Shown piece by piece: positions 38,175-48,063 of a DNA stretch of 64,000 nt (positions are counted from its first letter, which is position 1; the number at the start of each line of letters is the position of its first letter). The notes under the pieces are model-generated. The model saw nothing but the letters and a program-made list of their open reading frames with translations. It had not been told where the DNA came from and ran no database searches. The stretch lies in assembly GCF_900313025.1 (NCBI RefSeq), contig NZ_OMPQ01000008.1, positions 227,432-291,431 of the forward strand. The letters are read 5' to 3'. The stretch comes from Pseudophaeobacter sp. EL27 (lineage in GTDB: Bacteria > Pseudomonadota > Alphaproteobacteria > Rhodobacterales > Rhodobacteraceae). Position numbers and translations under genes: made by a program.

Positions 38175-39760
38175 TGGCGCCGAAACATGTTGCAATTGTC
38201 GGCTGCGGCTTTGCCGGCACCAGTGCCTTCTATCAGATCGTTGACCAGTATCCGGTGGAGGAGTTGACGATCTTTGAACGCAGCGGCGTATTTGGGCCGG
38301 GCTATCCCTACCGGCCGGAGGACTGCCCTGACTACCTGCTCAACAATACGACGGACAGCTTGTGCCTGACGCCGCGCAATCGGCGCGCATTCTACACTTG
38401 GCTACAAAGCAGGCCGGAATATGGGCCTGATCTGGACCCACGTGGTAACCTGCCGCGCAGGGTGTTCGGCGAGTTTTTGTCAGAAGCCTTTGAGGCCGCA
38501 CGTCTGATGGCCGCCGTCAAAGGTATCAAGGTCACGCTGGTGCCGAAAGAGGCGACCGTGATGGAAGAGCACCCGGATGGCCGCGTACGGATTGGCTGGG
38601 ACGGCGGTGAGACAACAGTTGATGCAGCACTTTTGACCACGGGCCGCTGTACGGATGTGGACCCCTTTCCCGCGCCTCCTGAGGATGCAAACGCGACCTA
38701 TATCGCGAACCACATATGCACGGATGCCTTTGACACCGTTGGGCTGGACGCCACCGTGCATATCCTTGGCGCATCGCTTTCCTCCTATGACGTGATCAAT
38801 AGGCTGTTTTCTGCAGAGACCGGTTGCAGGTTCACAGAAGCCGAAGATGGCAATCTGACCTTCGAGCCGGGACCGAACAACCGCCATGTGGTGCTTTGTT
38901 CCCGCTCCGGGCGGCTGAAAGCCCTGCAAAGCCAGAAGCCGATGGATATCCAGCGCACACACTTCACGCCGGAAGGTCTTACGCCTGCCTCAGGAACAGA
39001 ACAGGCGTCACTGGCGGATGTCGCGGCGGCCATTCTGCAAGAGGCAGAGGATCATGGTGTCACCTTGTCTGCATCCGCGCTTACCGATCCCTATGCCGGA
39101 TGCGCCGATGCTGAGGCTGTGAATTCCCGAGCGGGGCAATTGCTTGATCAGGCGATTGCGGCATCCACAGAAGAAGGCAGGCCAAACTTTCTGGTGGATT
39201 TGTTCTCAGATGCGCAGATTGACCTATGGGATGGTTGGGCATCCGACCTGCTTCGGACGGACTCAAAGGCACAGTATCGCAGCAAGTTCGAAACGGCCTT
39301 TCTCAGCTACTCTGCGCCTTGTCCGCTGTCGACCGCCCGACGGCTGCAAGCCCTGCATAAAGCGGGGCGGCTGACGGTGCGAAACGGGACAAAAGAGGTC
39401 TACTGGTCCGAGGCAGAGCATGCCTATCATTTGGGTCACGCGCATGGCGTTGATATCGTCCAGACCTTGGTCAACACCACCGGCAGTCTGGTGCGCGACC
39501 TGACCAGCAATCAGCAACCGCCGCTCGTTCAATCCCTCGTATCAGCGGGCCTTCTTGGCGCACCAGCCGGGGAGAACGCCCCAGGTGCAGCGGTAGATAT
39601 GGAGACCTTCCGCTCAAAACTAGCGCGCAACATATATGTTGCCAATATGATGCTGTGGGGCCCTGGGTTCTTTACAAGCTCGGCCTTCATGATGGCCCTG
39701 GTCGTGGAGCGAGTGCTAACCGGCCTATTTGCTTTGGAACCGGTCACAGCATCAAGCTGA
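38174..39760 (+). CDS. FAD/NAD(P)-binding oxidoreductase-like protein
   Basis: The 528-residue product starts with a GxGxxG dinucleotide site (HVAIVGCGFAGTSAFYQIVD), then GVFGPGYPYRPEDCPDYLLN, of the FAD-NAD(P)-binding (pfam13454-like) family. A second binding motif is in VHILGASLSSYDVINRLF. The substrate is unknown. Position between an amino acid exporter and a PhzF-type enzyme hints at modification of an amino-acid-derived compound. Confidence 0.8.
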   Translation: MAPKHVAIVGCGFAGTSAFYQIVDQYPVEELTIFERSGVFGPGYPYRPEDCPDYLLNNTTDSLCLTPRNRRAFYTWLQSRPEYGPDLDPRGNLPRRVFGEFLSEAFEAARLMAAVKGIKVTLVPKEATVMEEHPDGRVRIGWDGGETTVDAALLTTGRCTDVDPFPAPPEDANATYIANHICTDAFDTVGLDATVHILGASLSSYDVINRLFSAETGCRFTEAEDGNLTFEPGPNNRHVVLCSRSGRLKALQSQKPMDIQRTHFTPEGLTPASGTEQASLADVAAAILQEAEDHGVTLSASALTDPYAGCADAEAVNSRAGQLLDQAIAASTEEGRPNFLVDLFSDAQIDLWDGWASDLLRTDSKAQYRSKFETAFLSYSAPCPLSTARRLQALHKAGRLTVRNGTKEVYWSEAEHAYHLGHAHGVDIVQTLVNTTGSLVRDLTSNQQPPLVQSLVSAGLLGAPAGENAPGAAVDMETFRSKLARNIYVANMMLWGPGFFTSSAFMMALVVERVLTGLFALEPVTASS

Positions 39761-39873
39761 CATCCCTGTTCAGGTGTTGATGGGCGGCTTACCCTGCCCG
39801 TCCGAACCACATGGGATTATCATTTGTCAACTCGAGGCGGGGGCAGGCCCAGGCCTCACGATTAGGAAGTATC

Positions 39874-40713
39874 ATGAAATACGGTGTTGTAGATGTTTTT
39901 TCAGACAAGGCCTTTATGGGAAATCCAGTCGCTGTGGTTTTCCCAGACCGCGAAATGAGTGTCGACGAGATGCTTGCCGTAACGGCCTGGTTCAATCTGT
40001 CGGAGACCACTTTCGTTACGAATTACGACCCAGAGGCGGCCTCCTACGACGTTCGCATTTTCACCCTCGGTCAAGAGCTGCCCTTTGCTGGTCATCCGAC
40101 GCTTGGAACGGCAGCAGCCGTGCGTAAGAATTTTGCACCAGAGGCTAAAAATTTGACCCAGAACTGCGGCGCAGGTGCGGTATCTCTCAGGTTCGATGCG
40201 CAGGCGGGCACCGTACATCTGATTGCACCCGGGGTTTCTCTTCAGCCGCTGAAAGCTGAGGATCAAGAAGAAATAGCGCAGGTCTTTGGTGACGATGTCC
40301 CCGTGCAGGCATCCGCGCGCGTTGATGCAGGCCCCATCTGGGTGACTTTGATAACCGACAGCCCGGAAACAGTCATGGCGACCCAACCTGATCTGACACT
40401 TTTGAATGAATACTCTCAAAAGCATGGAGCCACCGGCATTCAACTGGCAGCAGGAAACCCAACTGGTGACATCTGGAAGGTCCGAACCTTTGCACCCGCA
40501 GTTGGGGTTCCGGAGGATCCTGTCTGTGGAAGCGGAAACATCGCTGTCGCGGGCTTGCGACGCAGTGCCGGATTGGGAACATCCGACTACGTTGCGAAAC
40601 AAGGCCAAGAAGTTGGACGGGACGGTGAGATCGTCGTTCGGTATATCGAACAGGACAAGATAGAAGTTGGCGGGGCAACGCGGATAACAGCCAGCGGGGA
40701 GCTTTTAGTGTAA
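39874..40713 (+). CDS. PhzF-family isomerase/epimerase
   Basis: The 279-residue product starts at ATG 39874 after AGGAAG. It has GNPVAVVFPDREMS, the catalytic Glu in FNLSETTFV, LPFAGHPTLGTAAAV, and DPVCGSGNIAVAGL, all family hallmarks. PhzF proteins isomerise cyclic or amino-acid-like substrates; no phenazine genes are nearby, so the product is open. It ends 16 bp before IS copy 2. Confidence 0.9.
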   Translation: MKYGVVDVFSDKAFMGNPVAVVFPDREMSVDEMLAVTAWFNLSETTFVTNYDPEAASYDVRIFTLGQELPFAGHPTLGTAAAVRKNFAPEAKNLTQNCGAGAVSLRFDAQAGTVHLIAPGVSLQPLKAEDQEEIAQVFGDDVPVQASARVDAGPIWVTLITDSPETVMATQPDLTLLNEYSQKHGATGIQLAAGNPTGDIWKVRTFAPAVGVPEDPVCGSGNIAVAGLRRSAGLGTSDYVAKQGQEVGRDGEIVVRYIEQDKIEVGGATRITASGELLV

Positions 40714-40817
40714 AGTACTCCGCGGTACGGCTTTGTTGCGCAAATCGCGTGAGAGCCAGACTTCCCCTTACCCCGGACGGACTTATCCTACGGGCTCTGT
40801 GACAGGTATGCCGATTG

Positions 40818-41457
40818 CCGTGTAGCGGTTGAGGAATGAGACCTTTTCCGCCACTGGTCCGAGGACAATGGTCGAATGATGCGGATTTGGATCTCCGCAA
40901 CCTGCGTTTCGAAGTCCCTTGCCATGAGCGATTGACCGAGAAGTTTCACACGATGCATCCGCTGCCCGGCAGGGTTATGCATTGCATGACCCTGCCGGGC
41001 AGTGAATGTGTATCTTACGCCAGATACGCCGTTTCGAACCTCCGTGCTTGCGCGCGTTCCATTCCCCTTCACCTTCGGCCTTGATGCCGGTGCTATCGAT
41101 AAGGAGGTTCAGTGGGCCTTTGCCGCCTCGATACGGTAGGCGCATGTTCAGCGTCTTTTGTCGGCGGCACAGCGTGCTGTAATCCGGCATCGCCCAGTCC
41201 AACCCTGCCAGCCGTAACAGGCTTTCGACAAAGCCAGAGGTCTGGTGGAGCGGCATGCCAAACAACACTTTCAGCGTCAGGCAGATCTGGATCGCGGCAT
41301 CGCTGAAACTCTGATGCCGACCGCGTTTGCCGTTCGGCGGCGGCACCCAGACCATCTCGGGATCAAACCAGATTGTCAGCGGTCCACGACGCTTCAATGC
41401 CGTGTTGTAGGTCGACCAGTTCATGGTCTTGTACTTCGTAGGCGTCCAACTGCTCAT
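40818..41457 (-). pseudogene. IS5-type transposase remnant (copy 2)
   Basis: This copy reads 160 codons: MSSWTPTKYKTMNWSTYNTA, PYRGGKGPLNLLIDSTGIKA, then HGGSKRRIWRKIHIH, after which the frame enters the palindrome and stops. The second and third catalytic acidic residues are absent. The 3' piece (MHRVKLLGQSLMARDFE) follows in another frame. Confidence 0.8.
40963..41001. repeat. 39-bp near-perfect palindrome at the deletion junction, copy 2
   Basis: Arms TGCCCGGCAGGGT/ACCCTGCCGGGCA are perfect over 13 bp; the inner ATGCA/TGCAT also pairs, leaving one mismatch per arm and a single central base. Confidence 0.8.
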
Positions 41458-41521
41458 GATCTCCAGCTATCATGCTGGATTCACAGCGTGAATCCTCTCA
41501 ATCCATTTGCGCAACAAAGCC

Positions 41522-41800
41522 CGCGGCACGTGGAAAACCTGACACTCACTGGCACCGCAGACATCAATGGCACCGGCAACTGGCACGACAATATCATTAC
41601 TGGAAATGATGGCGACAATGTCCTGGCTGGCGGCTGGGGCAATGACACCATGATTGGCGGGGTCGGCAACGACACGATCAATGGGAACGGCGACAATGAT
41701 CAGATGTCGGGGGGCGCGGATCAGCGATGGTAACGGCAATAGCATCGCTCTGACCGGTGTTACAATTGCCGACCTCACGGCGGATGATTTCCTGTTCTAA
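41522..41800 (+). pseudogene. RTX/hemolysin-type calcium-binding protein, 3' remnant
   Basis: After VENLTLTGTADINGTGNWHD come nonapeptide repeats (GNDGDNVLAGG, GNDTMIGGV, GNDTINGNGD). A frameshift near 41720 separates the typical RTX end VTIADLTADDFLF, which stops at 41800. The 5' part has been removed by IS copy 2. Such proteins are secreted by type I systems. Confidence 0.8.
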
Positions 41801-41854
41801 AACCAGGGCATCAAATCAAGGGAGGAGCCCCCTCCCCGACCACAATTCCAAAGC

Positions 41855-41884
41855 AAAAGGCGGACCACTATGGTCCGCCTTTTG
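41855..41884. terminator. Bidirectional rho-independent terminator
   Basis: AAAAGGCGGACCA and TGGTCCGCCTTT pair around a CTA loop, with A/T tracts on both sides. It separates the convergent RTX remnant and DUF2339 gene. Confidence 0.85.
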
Positions 41885-41910
41885 TGTTCTCAGATCTTGC
41901 GAAACCGGTA

Positions 41911-44832
41911 TTAAGGTTCTTCAATCTCGCTGTCGCGGAGGCCTTTTGCCCACTGAGCATTCATCACTCGATTGAGCCAAGCAAGCGCCACCAAAGCCAG
42001 CCCCAGCCCCATGAAGGAAAACACCCGCGTCAGTCCCGACAGCCCGCTCATATCCACCAGGAAGACCTTGGCAATGGTCAGAACAACCCCAGCCATAGCC
42101 AGACGGCGCAGCAGGTCAGAGCGGCGCCAGAAGGCCAGTATCACCCCGCCAGCCGAAATCAGCAACAAAGCCACGGTATAGGAATACAGCTCGGCATCGA
42201 TCACCCCCGGCAGGCTCAGATCATCCCCGCGCCAGAACCGGCGGATCTCAAGTGTGAGGTAGAGGGCCGCGAACACGCTGGCTGCGAGGGTAAACCCAAC
42301 TCGCCCCCAACGCCGCAGATGATCCAGGCGCGCCGCCGCAAAGGCAAGCACCGCCGCCAAGGGCAGATAGGCCGCAGCCAGACTGTCGAGGATCAGCGGG
42401 CCAAGGACCATCTCATCGCTGGACAAAAGCGGGTTTGCAAAGACCAACAAGCCAACAAGGCTGGACAAAGCTGCCAGCCCATAGCCCAGCATCAGCAACC
42501 CGCGCAGTGCTACTGTTAGCGTGCCGCTCATCTGCATGCGCTGCAGCTGATTGATCAGCGAGGCGGTCCAGACCGTGGCCATCAGCCCCATGCCGACATG
42601 TCCATAGCGCATCTGCTCTGGCAACAAGCGCAGGATCAAGACGCTCAGGAAAACCGCACCGATCAGGGTCGCGGCGCTTTCCAGGATCAACGCAGTTTTT
42701 GCGCGCCGCTGCCGCGCCCAAAACCAGCCCAGCCCCAGCAGGACCAAGCTCCCAAGGTAGCCGAGGATAATCTGTAAAAGCGGTGTCACATATTGCCAGC
42801 GCTCATCCAGATAGTCCCGATCAAGCGCCCAGTCCACGCCAGGATCCAGCACCAGCCGATAGGTGATCACGGCCACGGCAATCTGCACGAACAGCACCAG
42901 CTCCGCCAGGTCGTATTTGCGGTCGAGCAAGACCACCAAAACCACCATCACAGACAGGGCCAGCGTGAGCGCGGTTTTTGCCAGCACCAAAAACAGCGCA
43001 AAGGCAATGAGGGTCAGCGCTGAGATGGCAAACAGCGCCACCCGCAGATCTTTCTGCCTGATGTCTTGCCCACGGGCGCAGCGCTCTGTCAAAAACGTCA
43101 TAGCAGCAGCCAGGTTCAGCACCACCAGCGCCCAGGTATAGACGCCGTGCACCCGGGTCGGCATCCAGGTGAACTCCAGGATCAACAGCATCGCCGGGGC
43201 AAAGCATGCGGCTGCAAGCGCCCAGAACAAGGAGCGATCTCTGGCCTCTCCCTCCACCTCTTCCAGGCTCCAGCGCATACGCAGATAGGCCAGACCCGAG
43301 CCCAGCGCGCCGATCGCCACCAGGGCCCAGATGGTCTGCGGCGCTGCGGTTTCCGGCGGGCGTCCAACAGCGGCCTGGAATTCTCGAAACAGCGGGCCAA
43401 AACTGATCCCCTCAAGCAGGACCACCACCAGGATTGCGACTCCCGGCACCAACACATGGTCAAACAACGCCGGTGCCTGCCGCATCCAAAGCAGGCTGGC
43501 CAGTAACAGCGCCACCAGAGCAGCCAAGGCAAAGGTCACCACCGCCGCTTGATCCGCCTGCACAGCTACAAACACCGCAGCGGCCGCGACTGCGCAGCTG
43601 GTAGCCGCCGAAACCCGGGTTGGGAACTCAGGATAGCGCCGTCTGCCTTGAGACGGCAGCAAGAGGTCCACAACTGCTGGTCCGGCATGGCGCGGCCAGA
43701 GGCGGCGTTCTGGCAGGATCACGGCAGCTGCAGCAACAAGCAACAGGCCGGTCAGGAAATGTACCTCCCCCGCTCCGGAGAGGTAGAGCAACAGACTGGC
43801 GCTGAGCGGAGCTGCCAAGGCAAGCCCTGAAATCCAGGCCCAACGTTTGACCGTATCAACCCCCAGCCCAACTGTCGCGATCAGGGCAAAATAGTAATAA
43901 AGCATCCATGTGTCCTGCGACTGCCCGCCAACCAGGAAGGGCACCGCACAGGCTCCCACCAGCCCCAAAGCGGTGAGGAAGGCGCCATAGTACCAGCCCA
44001 GGACAAGGGCCAGCAGTGAAACCAGACCGAGGGCCGCAAAGCTGGGACTCGGTTCGATCAACTGATACATGACGCGCGCTGACAACAGCCCGGCAAAAAG
44101 CGTTATCAATCCCGCCCCTGCCAGAGCAGAGGGGAGATGCTGCGCCGCCCCCTCGGTTGCATCTCCCAGGCGCCGCCGGATCACCTCGGCTCCGGCAATA
44201 AGCGCAGTGCCAAATCCCAAGGAGGCCATGACGCGCCAGAAGGGCGTCAACAGGCCGTTTTCAACGCCGTATTGCACCATAAACAGACCTGCCAGCGCCA
44301 AGGACGCGGCCCCTGCCAGCAGAACCCAGTTTTCACGGAGCCATAGGCTGAGAGCCGCCACAAGATCCCCCCGCAAGACAAATGCACGTGGGGGCTGATC
44401 CTCGTCGGTTTTGGACCGTGCTGCCCTCTGTGGGGACGTCGAAATTCCCGGTTGTGCGGCCTGCGTTGCCGTTACCGGCTCGCCAGATGTTTGGTCCGTT
44501 TCCGCCGGGGTCGCCATGGGCTGCGACGTGGACTGATCTGCGTTGCCCTGCCCCGTTACAGCTTCTCGCTCAGCGGCTTGGGAACGATCAACCTGGGTAT
44601 CACGTTGCTGTTTTTCTCCCCATGGAGGAGCAGATTTGGCAGTTTCTTGTCCAGGGCCTTCAGTGGTCACAGAGGACTGAACCTTAGGAGAGGTTTCTTG
44701 TAAGGCACGTATTTTTGCTTCCAAATCACGCACCTGCGATTTGAGGCGAGTATGCGACACCAAGAGATAGGGGACACCAAGCAGAAAAACCAAGCCAAGA
44801 AGCCCCAGCAGAGCCAGACTAAAATCAAACAT
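41911..44832 (-). CDS. DUF2339 multi-pass membrane protein
   Basis: The 973-residue product has an N-terminal anchor (FSLALLGLLGLVFLLGVPYL), a short coiled coil (LKSQVRDLEAKIRALQE), a Gln/Thr-rich linker to about 150, then some two dozen membrane segments to the C-terminus (WVLLAGAASLALAGLFMVQY, RVFSFMGLGLALVALAWLNR). This layout and size match DUF2339, a poorly characterised envelope family. It is a core gene, monocistronic here. Confidence 0.9.
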   Translation of the reverse strand: MFDFSLALLGLLGLVFLLGVPYLLVSHTRLKSQVRDLEAKIRALQETSPKVQSSVTTEGPGQETAKSAPPWGEKQQRDTQVDRSQAAEREAVTGQGNADQSTSQPMATPAETDQTSGEPVTATQAAQPGISTSPQRAARSKTDEDQPPRAFVLRGDLVAALSLWLRENWVLLAGAASLALAGLFMVQYGVENGLLTPFWRVMASLGFGTALIAGAEVIRRRLGDATEGAAQHLPSALAGAGLITLFAGLLSARVMYQLIEPSPSFAALGLVSLLALVLGWYYGAFLTALGLVGACAVPFLVGGQSQDTWMLYYYFALIATVGLGVDTVKRWAWISGLALAAPLSASLLLYLSGAGEVHFLTGLLLVAAAAVILPERRLWPRHAGPAVVDLLLPSQGRRRYPEFPTRVSAATSCAVAAAAVFVAVQADQAAVVTFALAALVALLLASLLWMRQAPALFDHVLVPGVAILVVVLLEGISFGPLFREFQAAVGRPPETAAPQTIWALVAIGALGSGLAYLRMRWSLEEVEGEARDRSLFWALAAACFAPAMLLILEFTWMPTRVHGVYTWALVVLNLAAAMTFLTERCARGQDIRQKDLRVALFAISALTLIAFALFLVLAKTALTLALSVMVVLVVLLDRKYDLAELVLFVQIAVAVITYRLVLDPGVDWALDRDYLDERWQYVTPLLQIILGYLGSLVLLGLGWFWARQRRAKTALILESAATLIGAVFLSVLILRLLPEQMRYGHVGMGLMATVWTASLINQLQRMQMSGTLTVALRGLLMLGYGLAALSSLVGLLVFANPLLSSDEMVLGPLILDSLAAAYLPLAAVLAFAAARLDHLRRWGRVGFTLAASVFAALYLTLEIRRFWRGDDLSLPGVIDAELYSYTVALLLISAGGVILAFWRRSDLLRRLAMAGVVLTIAKVFLVDMSGLSGLTRVFSFMGLGLALVALAWLNRVMNAQWAKGLRDSEIEEP

Positions 44833-45083
44833 AAATAGATCATTTCAAAGAGACAGAGTTAGCCCCAAAGCTAAGCAAGATCCCTGTTGCAGGCAAGCGC
44901 CTGTCGAAGGTCTGACACGCAATGAGTGTACAGCTAGACGCCCCGTCGCTGAGTTTTGCTCTAGTAGGTGCAGTTCGCCCGCAGATACCGCCATCAGCAG
45001 AACCGCTGGTCTTCCTGTCACCGCTCGCCCCACAGGGAACCGGGGGCAGGATGGCCTGCGCTGGGTCAGGCGCTGTTAAATAC
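44833..45083. other. Gap upstream of the DUF2339 gene
   Basis: It should hold the DUF2339 promoter. No gene or notable motif is seen. Confidence 0.3.
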
Positions 45084-45118
45084 CGAAAAAACGGTCCGGC
45101 AAGATGACGAGCCGGACC
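45084..45118 (-). terminator. Rho-independent terminator of the VOC gene
   Basis: On the - strand GGTCCGGC pairs with GCCGGACC (45111-45118 and 45093-45100) and is followed by GTTTTTT. It lies 12 bp after the stop of the gene at 45130. Confidence 0.9.
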
Positions 45119-45129
45119 AGAACAGGTCT

Positions 45130-45501
45130 TTATCCAAAGACGTAAAAGGTCATTTTGTTGCCATCGGGATCACGGACATAGGCCCCATAGAACCGATCAG
45201 GAATGCGCTGGCCCGGCGCGCCTTCGCAAGTCGCGCCAAGCGAAATCGCCTTGGCATAAAGCGCATCTGCCTCTTCTTTGCTCTTGGCAGCAAAGGCAAC
45301 CATATTACCGTTACCCGGCTGCGGGTCCTTTTTGTCATAGGGCACACAGACCGAAATCATCGGCTCTTTGGGGGTGGCGCCAATCATCGCAATGCGGCCC
45401 GCGTCAATAATTACCTTTGCACCGCGATCTGCAAAAAGACCGCAGTAGAAGGTCTTGGCTTTCTCGATGTCCGAGACGCCAACAGTTACATATCCAATCA
45501 T
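45130..45501 (-). CDS. VOC-family (glyoxalase/dioxygenase-like) protein
   Basis: The 123-residue single-module VOC protein begins MIGYVTVGVSDIEKAKTFYC with paired beta-alpha-beta units and ends YVRDPDGNKMTFYVFG. The metal ligands are not the standard glyoxalase I set: the N-terminal His is replaced by Tyr/Thr, so it may be a non-glyoxalase member. A GGGAAA ribosome site precedes the ATG. Confidence 0.85.
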   Translation of the reverse strand: MIGYVTVGVSDIEKAKTFYCGLFADRGAKVIIDAGRIAMIGATPKEPMISVCVPYDKKDPQPGNGNMVAFAAKSKEEADALYAKAISLGATCEGAPGQRIPDRFYGAYVRDPDGNKMTFYVFG

Positions 45502-45696
45502 CAGATTTCCCTTAGTTTTTTGAAAGGTAACCTCAGAAAGGTATAGGTCAAGCGCACAAAAACGTTACCCCCCGTCCGCAATCAAGAGGACGTTACGGGA
45601 TCTCGGCCTCAACTGAGGCGCTGGCCATGTCGTCTCTGGAGAACAATTTCACAGCTTCCAGAGGAGCCATTGGGCCGCCACTTTATCAGATTAACC

Positions 45697-48063
45697 TCAG
45701 CCGCCAGCCCCCTGGACAGCAATGTCAGTGACATAGCTCTGTGTCGCGTCTCTGGTCATCGGACTGCTATAGAGATAGCCCTGTCCATCGTCACAGCCCA
45801 GTTCAGCCAGAAGCTCCACATCGGCTTGCGTTTCCACCCCTTCGGCAATCACGGACAGTCCCAGATTGTGCCCCAGCTGCACAATCGTACTGACAATCGG
45901 GTTCGAGGCTGCCTGGGAAAGGTCCCTCACAAAGGACTGATCAATCTTGAGCCTGTTGAGTGGCAATTCCTTCAGATAGCTCAACGAAGAATAGCCGGTG
46001 CCAAAGTCATCAAGGGCAATGGAGACGCCAATTTCTGACAGCTCCTGAAGTGTTGCGGCGATCTTTTCCTTGGAAGCAATCAAAACCCCCTCTGTGACCT
46101 CGACCTCGAGAAGTTCGGGCGGCAAGCCGGTTTCGTGCAGAACCCGAGAGACCAGGCCGGTCACGTCAGTTCTGGCAAATTGAATGGGTGAAAAATTCAC
46201 AGAAACGACCGGAGGCGCCTCTGGCATTTGTTTGGCCCATTGCGTCGCGTCTTCGCAGGCGCGCCGTAGCAAATGTTCGCCCAGCTCAACAATCAGCCCG
46301 GTCTGCTCGGCAATTGGAATGAAGACATCCGGCCCCACATAGCCCAGCGTCTCATCGTTCCAACGCGCTAGCGCCTCAAAGCCGATCAGACGGCCAGTGC
46401 TCAAAACATGTTGGGATTGGTAATAGGGCTCAATGTCACCATTGCGCACGGCTCGCTTTAAACGCTCAATAACAGTAACTCGTTCGTTCAGCCTATTTTG
46501 CATCTCCACGTCAAAAAACGTGATGCGATCGCGGCCGGCATTTTTCGCTTCATAGAGTGCGATATCCGAGAGGGAGAGCAGTTCAGGGCCTTTTTCAGTA
46601 TCTTCAGGGAACCTGGAAATTCCTATCGAAGCAGTGACTTGCACAATAAACTCTTCCACTTTTATTGGCTGAGCCAGCTGCTCGCAGATGGATTGAGCGA
46701 CCCAAGAGATTTCGGCGGTGCTCATCGGTTGATCACGGTTCATCATGACGAGGAATTCATCCCCGCCAAGCCGCGCAACCCAGCTTTTGCCGTCAACGGC
46801 CTGCAAAAGCAGTTCCGCAACCTTTTTCAGCAACAAATCCCCAATATGATGGCCATAGCTGTCATTGACCTGTTTGAAACCATCCAGATCGACCAAGAGG
46901 GCTGCTGAAAACTGGCCTTCCACCTGCATTTCAGAGAGTTTCTTTTTGACAGAGTGTCGGTTCAACAGGGAGGTCAACCCGTCAAAAGACGCCAGAAACT
47001 GCACCTTTCGCTCGGCTATTACGGCCGCTGTTGCATCCGCAAAGATCCCGCGAAACCCTTTGAACTCCCCCTGTTCAAACTGCGGACGGCCTTTCATCAA
47101 AATCCATCGCAATTCTCCGTCCAACGGGCTTTTAATCGACAGGCGCACGTCATGGAACTCGACTCTTTCCTGCACCGCCTGTTGCAGTTTTTGCCTATCG
47201 CCCAGCGCAGCCTCTGTACAGTTAGCCGCCAAAAGCTGGAACAGGTCGGGGGTCTCGCCTTCCCCTGGCAACGGTTGGCACATCTCCAACACCTGCACCG
47301 GAGCGCTCAGGAGCTGGCCGTTTTTATCCGTCTGCCATAACCACTCGGTGGCCTGCTCTTCATAGTCTTTAAGCAAAAGCTCAACGACTTCGCTTTTTTC
47401 GCTCAGTCTTTCATGGTCGTTGAACGCCGCCCTGGCTGCCTTGGCCCCTTCCAAGGTGGCATTGAACAGGCTGATCCCAGCAGCAACCATCAAGATACAC
47501 AGGATGTAATCCGTCGAAGATCCCGTCATCAGCCCACAGATCAAGGCGACCAGGGCATTGCCGATGGTCTGCACGGCAAGATAGGTAATTCCGGCCAAAG
47601 GCGCATGCGAGAAACCTGTTGTTCCCAGGGCCAGGGATCCTGCCATGATCGCAGAGATGATGGCTTTCTGGTCGCCCTCCACGATCGGATAGAACAAGGC
47701 CATCCCGATGGTCCAGGACAGCGAGTTAAAGAAGGTTTGGATTACAAACCCACGCATGTCCTCGGCCGTGCCTGCGGTTTGATATGTCTTTGTCCAGGAA
47801 TAAAAAATCCACCACGAGAACAGGATGAAACAGACCGTCCATAACACAACCAAGCCATCACGCCCCTGCCCCCAGGCGTTCATAGACAGTGCCGGGGCAA
47901 AAAGCGTATTGCCCAGCAGCATGACACGCATCTGTTCGATCGTCCCGCGCAACTGACCCCGACGCAGTCGGTTCGCAACATCTGGTGCCAGCCCCCGCGT
48001 CCCCAGAACTCCAAAGCCCAGGCTGGAAAACACCCTACTGGTAAACTGTATTGCTTTTGTCAA
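45697..48063 (-). CDS. Membrane-bound GGDEF-EAL protein (c-di-GMP turnover)
   Basis: The 788-residue product uses a TTG start at 48063 unless a later ATG is used. An N-terminal sensor of about six membrane segments (residues about 30-210) is followed by a PAS-like region (EWLWQTDKNGQLLSAPVQVL), GGDEF (LARLGGDEFLVMMN-like RLGGDEFLV) and EAL (IGFEALARWND; DDFGTGYSSLSYLKEL; IAEGVETQ). Both catalytic motifs are intact, so it may make or degrade c-di-GMP at the inner membrane. It probably controls motility or attachment. Confidence 0.9.
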   Translation of the reverse strand: MTKAIQFTSRVFSSLGFGVLGTRGLAPDVANRLRRGQLRGTIEQMRVMLLGNTLFAPALSMNAWGQGRDGLVVLWTVCFILFSWWIFYSWTKTYQTAGTAEDMRGFVIQTFFNSLSWTIGMALFYPIVEGDQKAIISAIMAGSLALGTTGFSHAPLAGITYLAVQTIGNALVALICGLMTGSSTDYILCILMVAAGISLFNATLEGAKAARAAFNDHERLSEKSEVVELLLKDYEEQATEWLWQTDKNGQLLSAPVQVLEMCQPLPGEGETPDLFQLLAANCTEAALGDRQKLQQAVQERVEFHDVRLSIKSPLDGELRWILMKGRPQFEQGEFKGFRGIFADATAAVIAERKVQFLASFDGLTSLLNRHSVKKKLSEMQVEGQFSAALLVDLDGFKQVNDSYGHHIGDLLLKKVAELLLQAVDGKSWVARLGGDEFLVMMNRDQPMSTAEISWVAQSICEQLAQPIKVEEFIVQVTASIGISRFPEDTEKGPELLSLSDIALYEAKNAGRDRITFFDVEMQNRLNERVTVIERLKRAVRNGDIEPYYQSQHVLSTGRLIGFEALARWNDETLGYVGPDVFIPIAEQTGLIVELGEHLLRRACEDATQWAKQMPEAPPVVSVNFSPIQFARTDVTGLVSRVLHETGLPPELLEVEVTEGVLIASKEKIAATLQELSEIGVSIALDDFGTGYSSLSYLKELPLNRLKIDQSFVRDLSQAASNPIVSTIVQLGHNLGLSVIAEGVETQADVELLAELGCDDGQGYLYSSPMTRDATQSYVTDIAVQGAGG

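Larger units (their letters stand above)
40729..41521 (-). mobile_element. Defective IS5-type element, copy 2 (793 bp)
   Basis: It has the same inverted repeats, orientation, length and internal deletion as copy 1. The shared rearrangement shows that both descend from one already defective element. Transposase 5' coding runs from 41457. The right end joins an RTX gene remnant. Confidence 0.85.

Noticed and set aside
41245-41733. Frame joining IS copy 2 to the RTX repeats as one protein
   Set aside because: The first part is antisense transposase; only the part after 41522 is RTX.
43066-43830. Long + strand frames inside the DUF2339 gene
   Set aside because: Antisense shadows of a GC-rich membrane protein gene.
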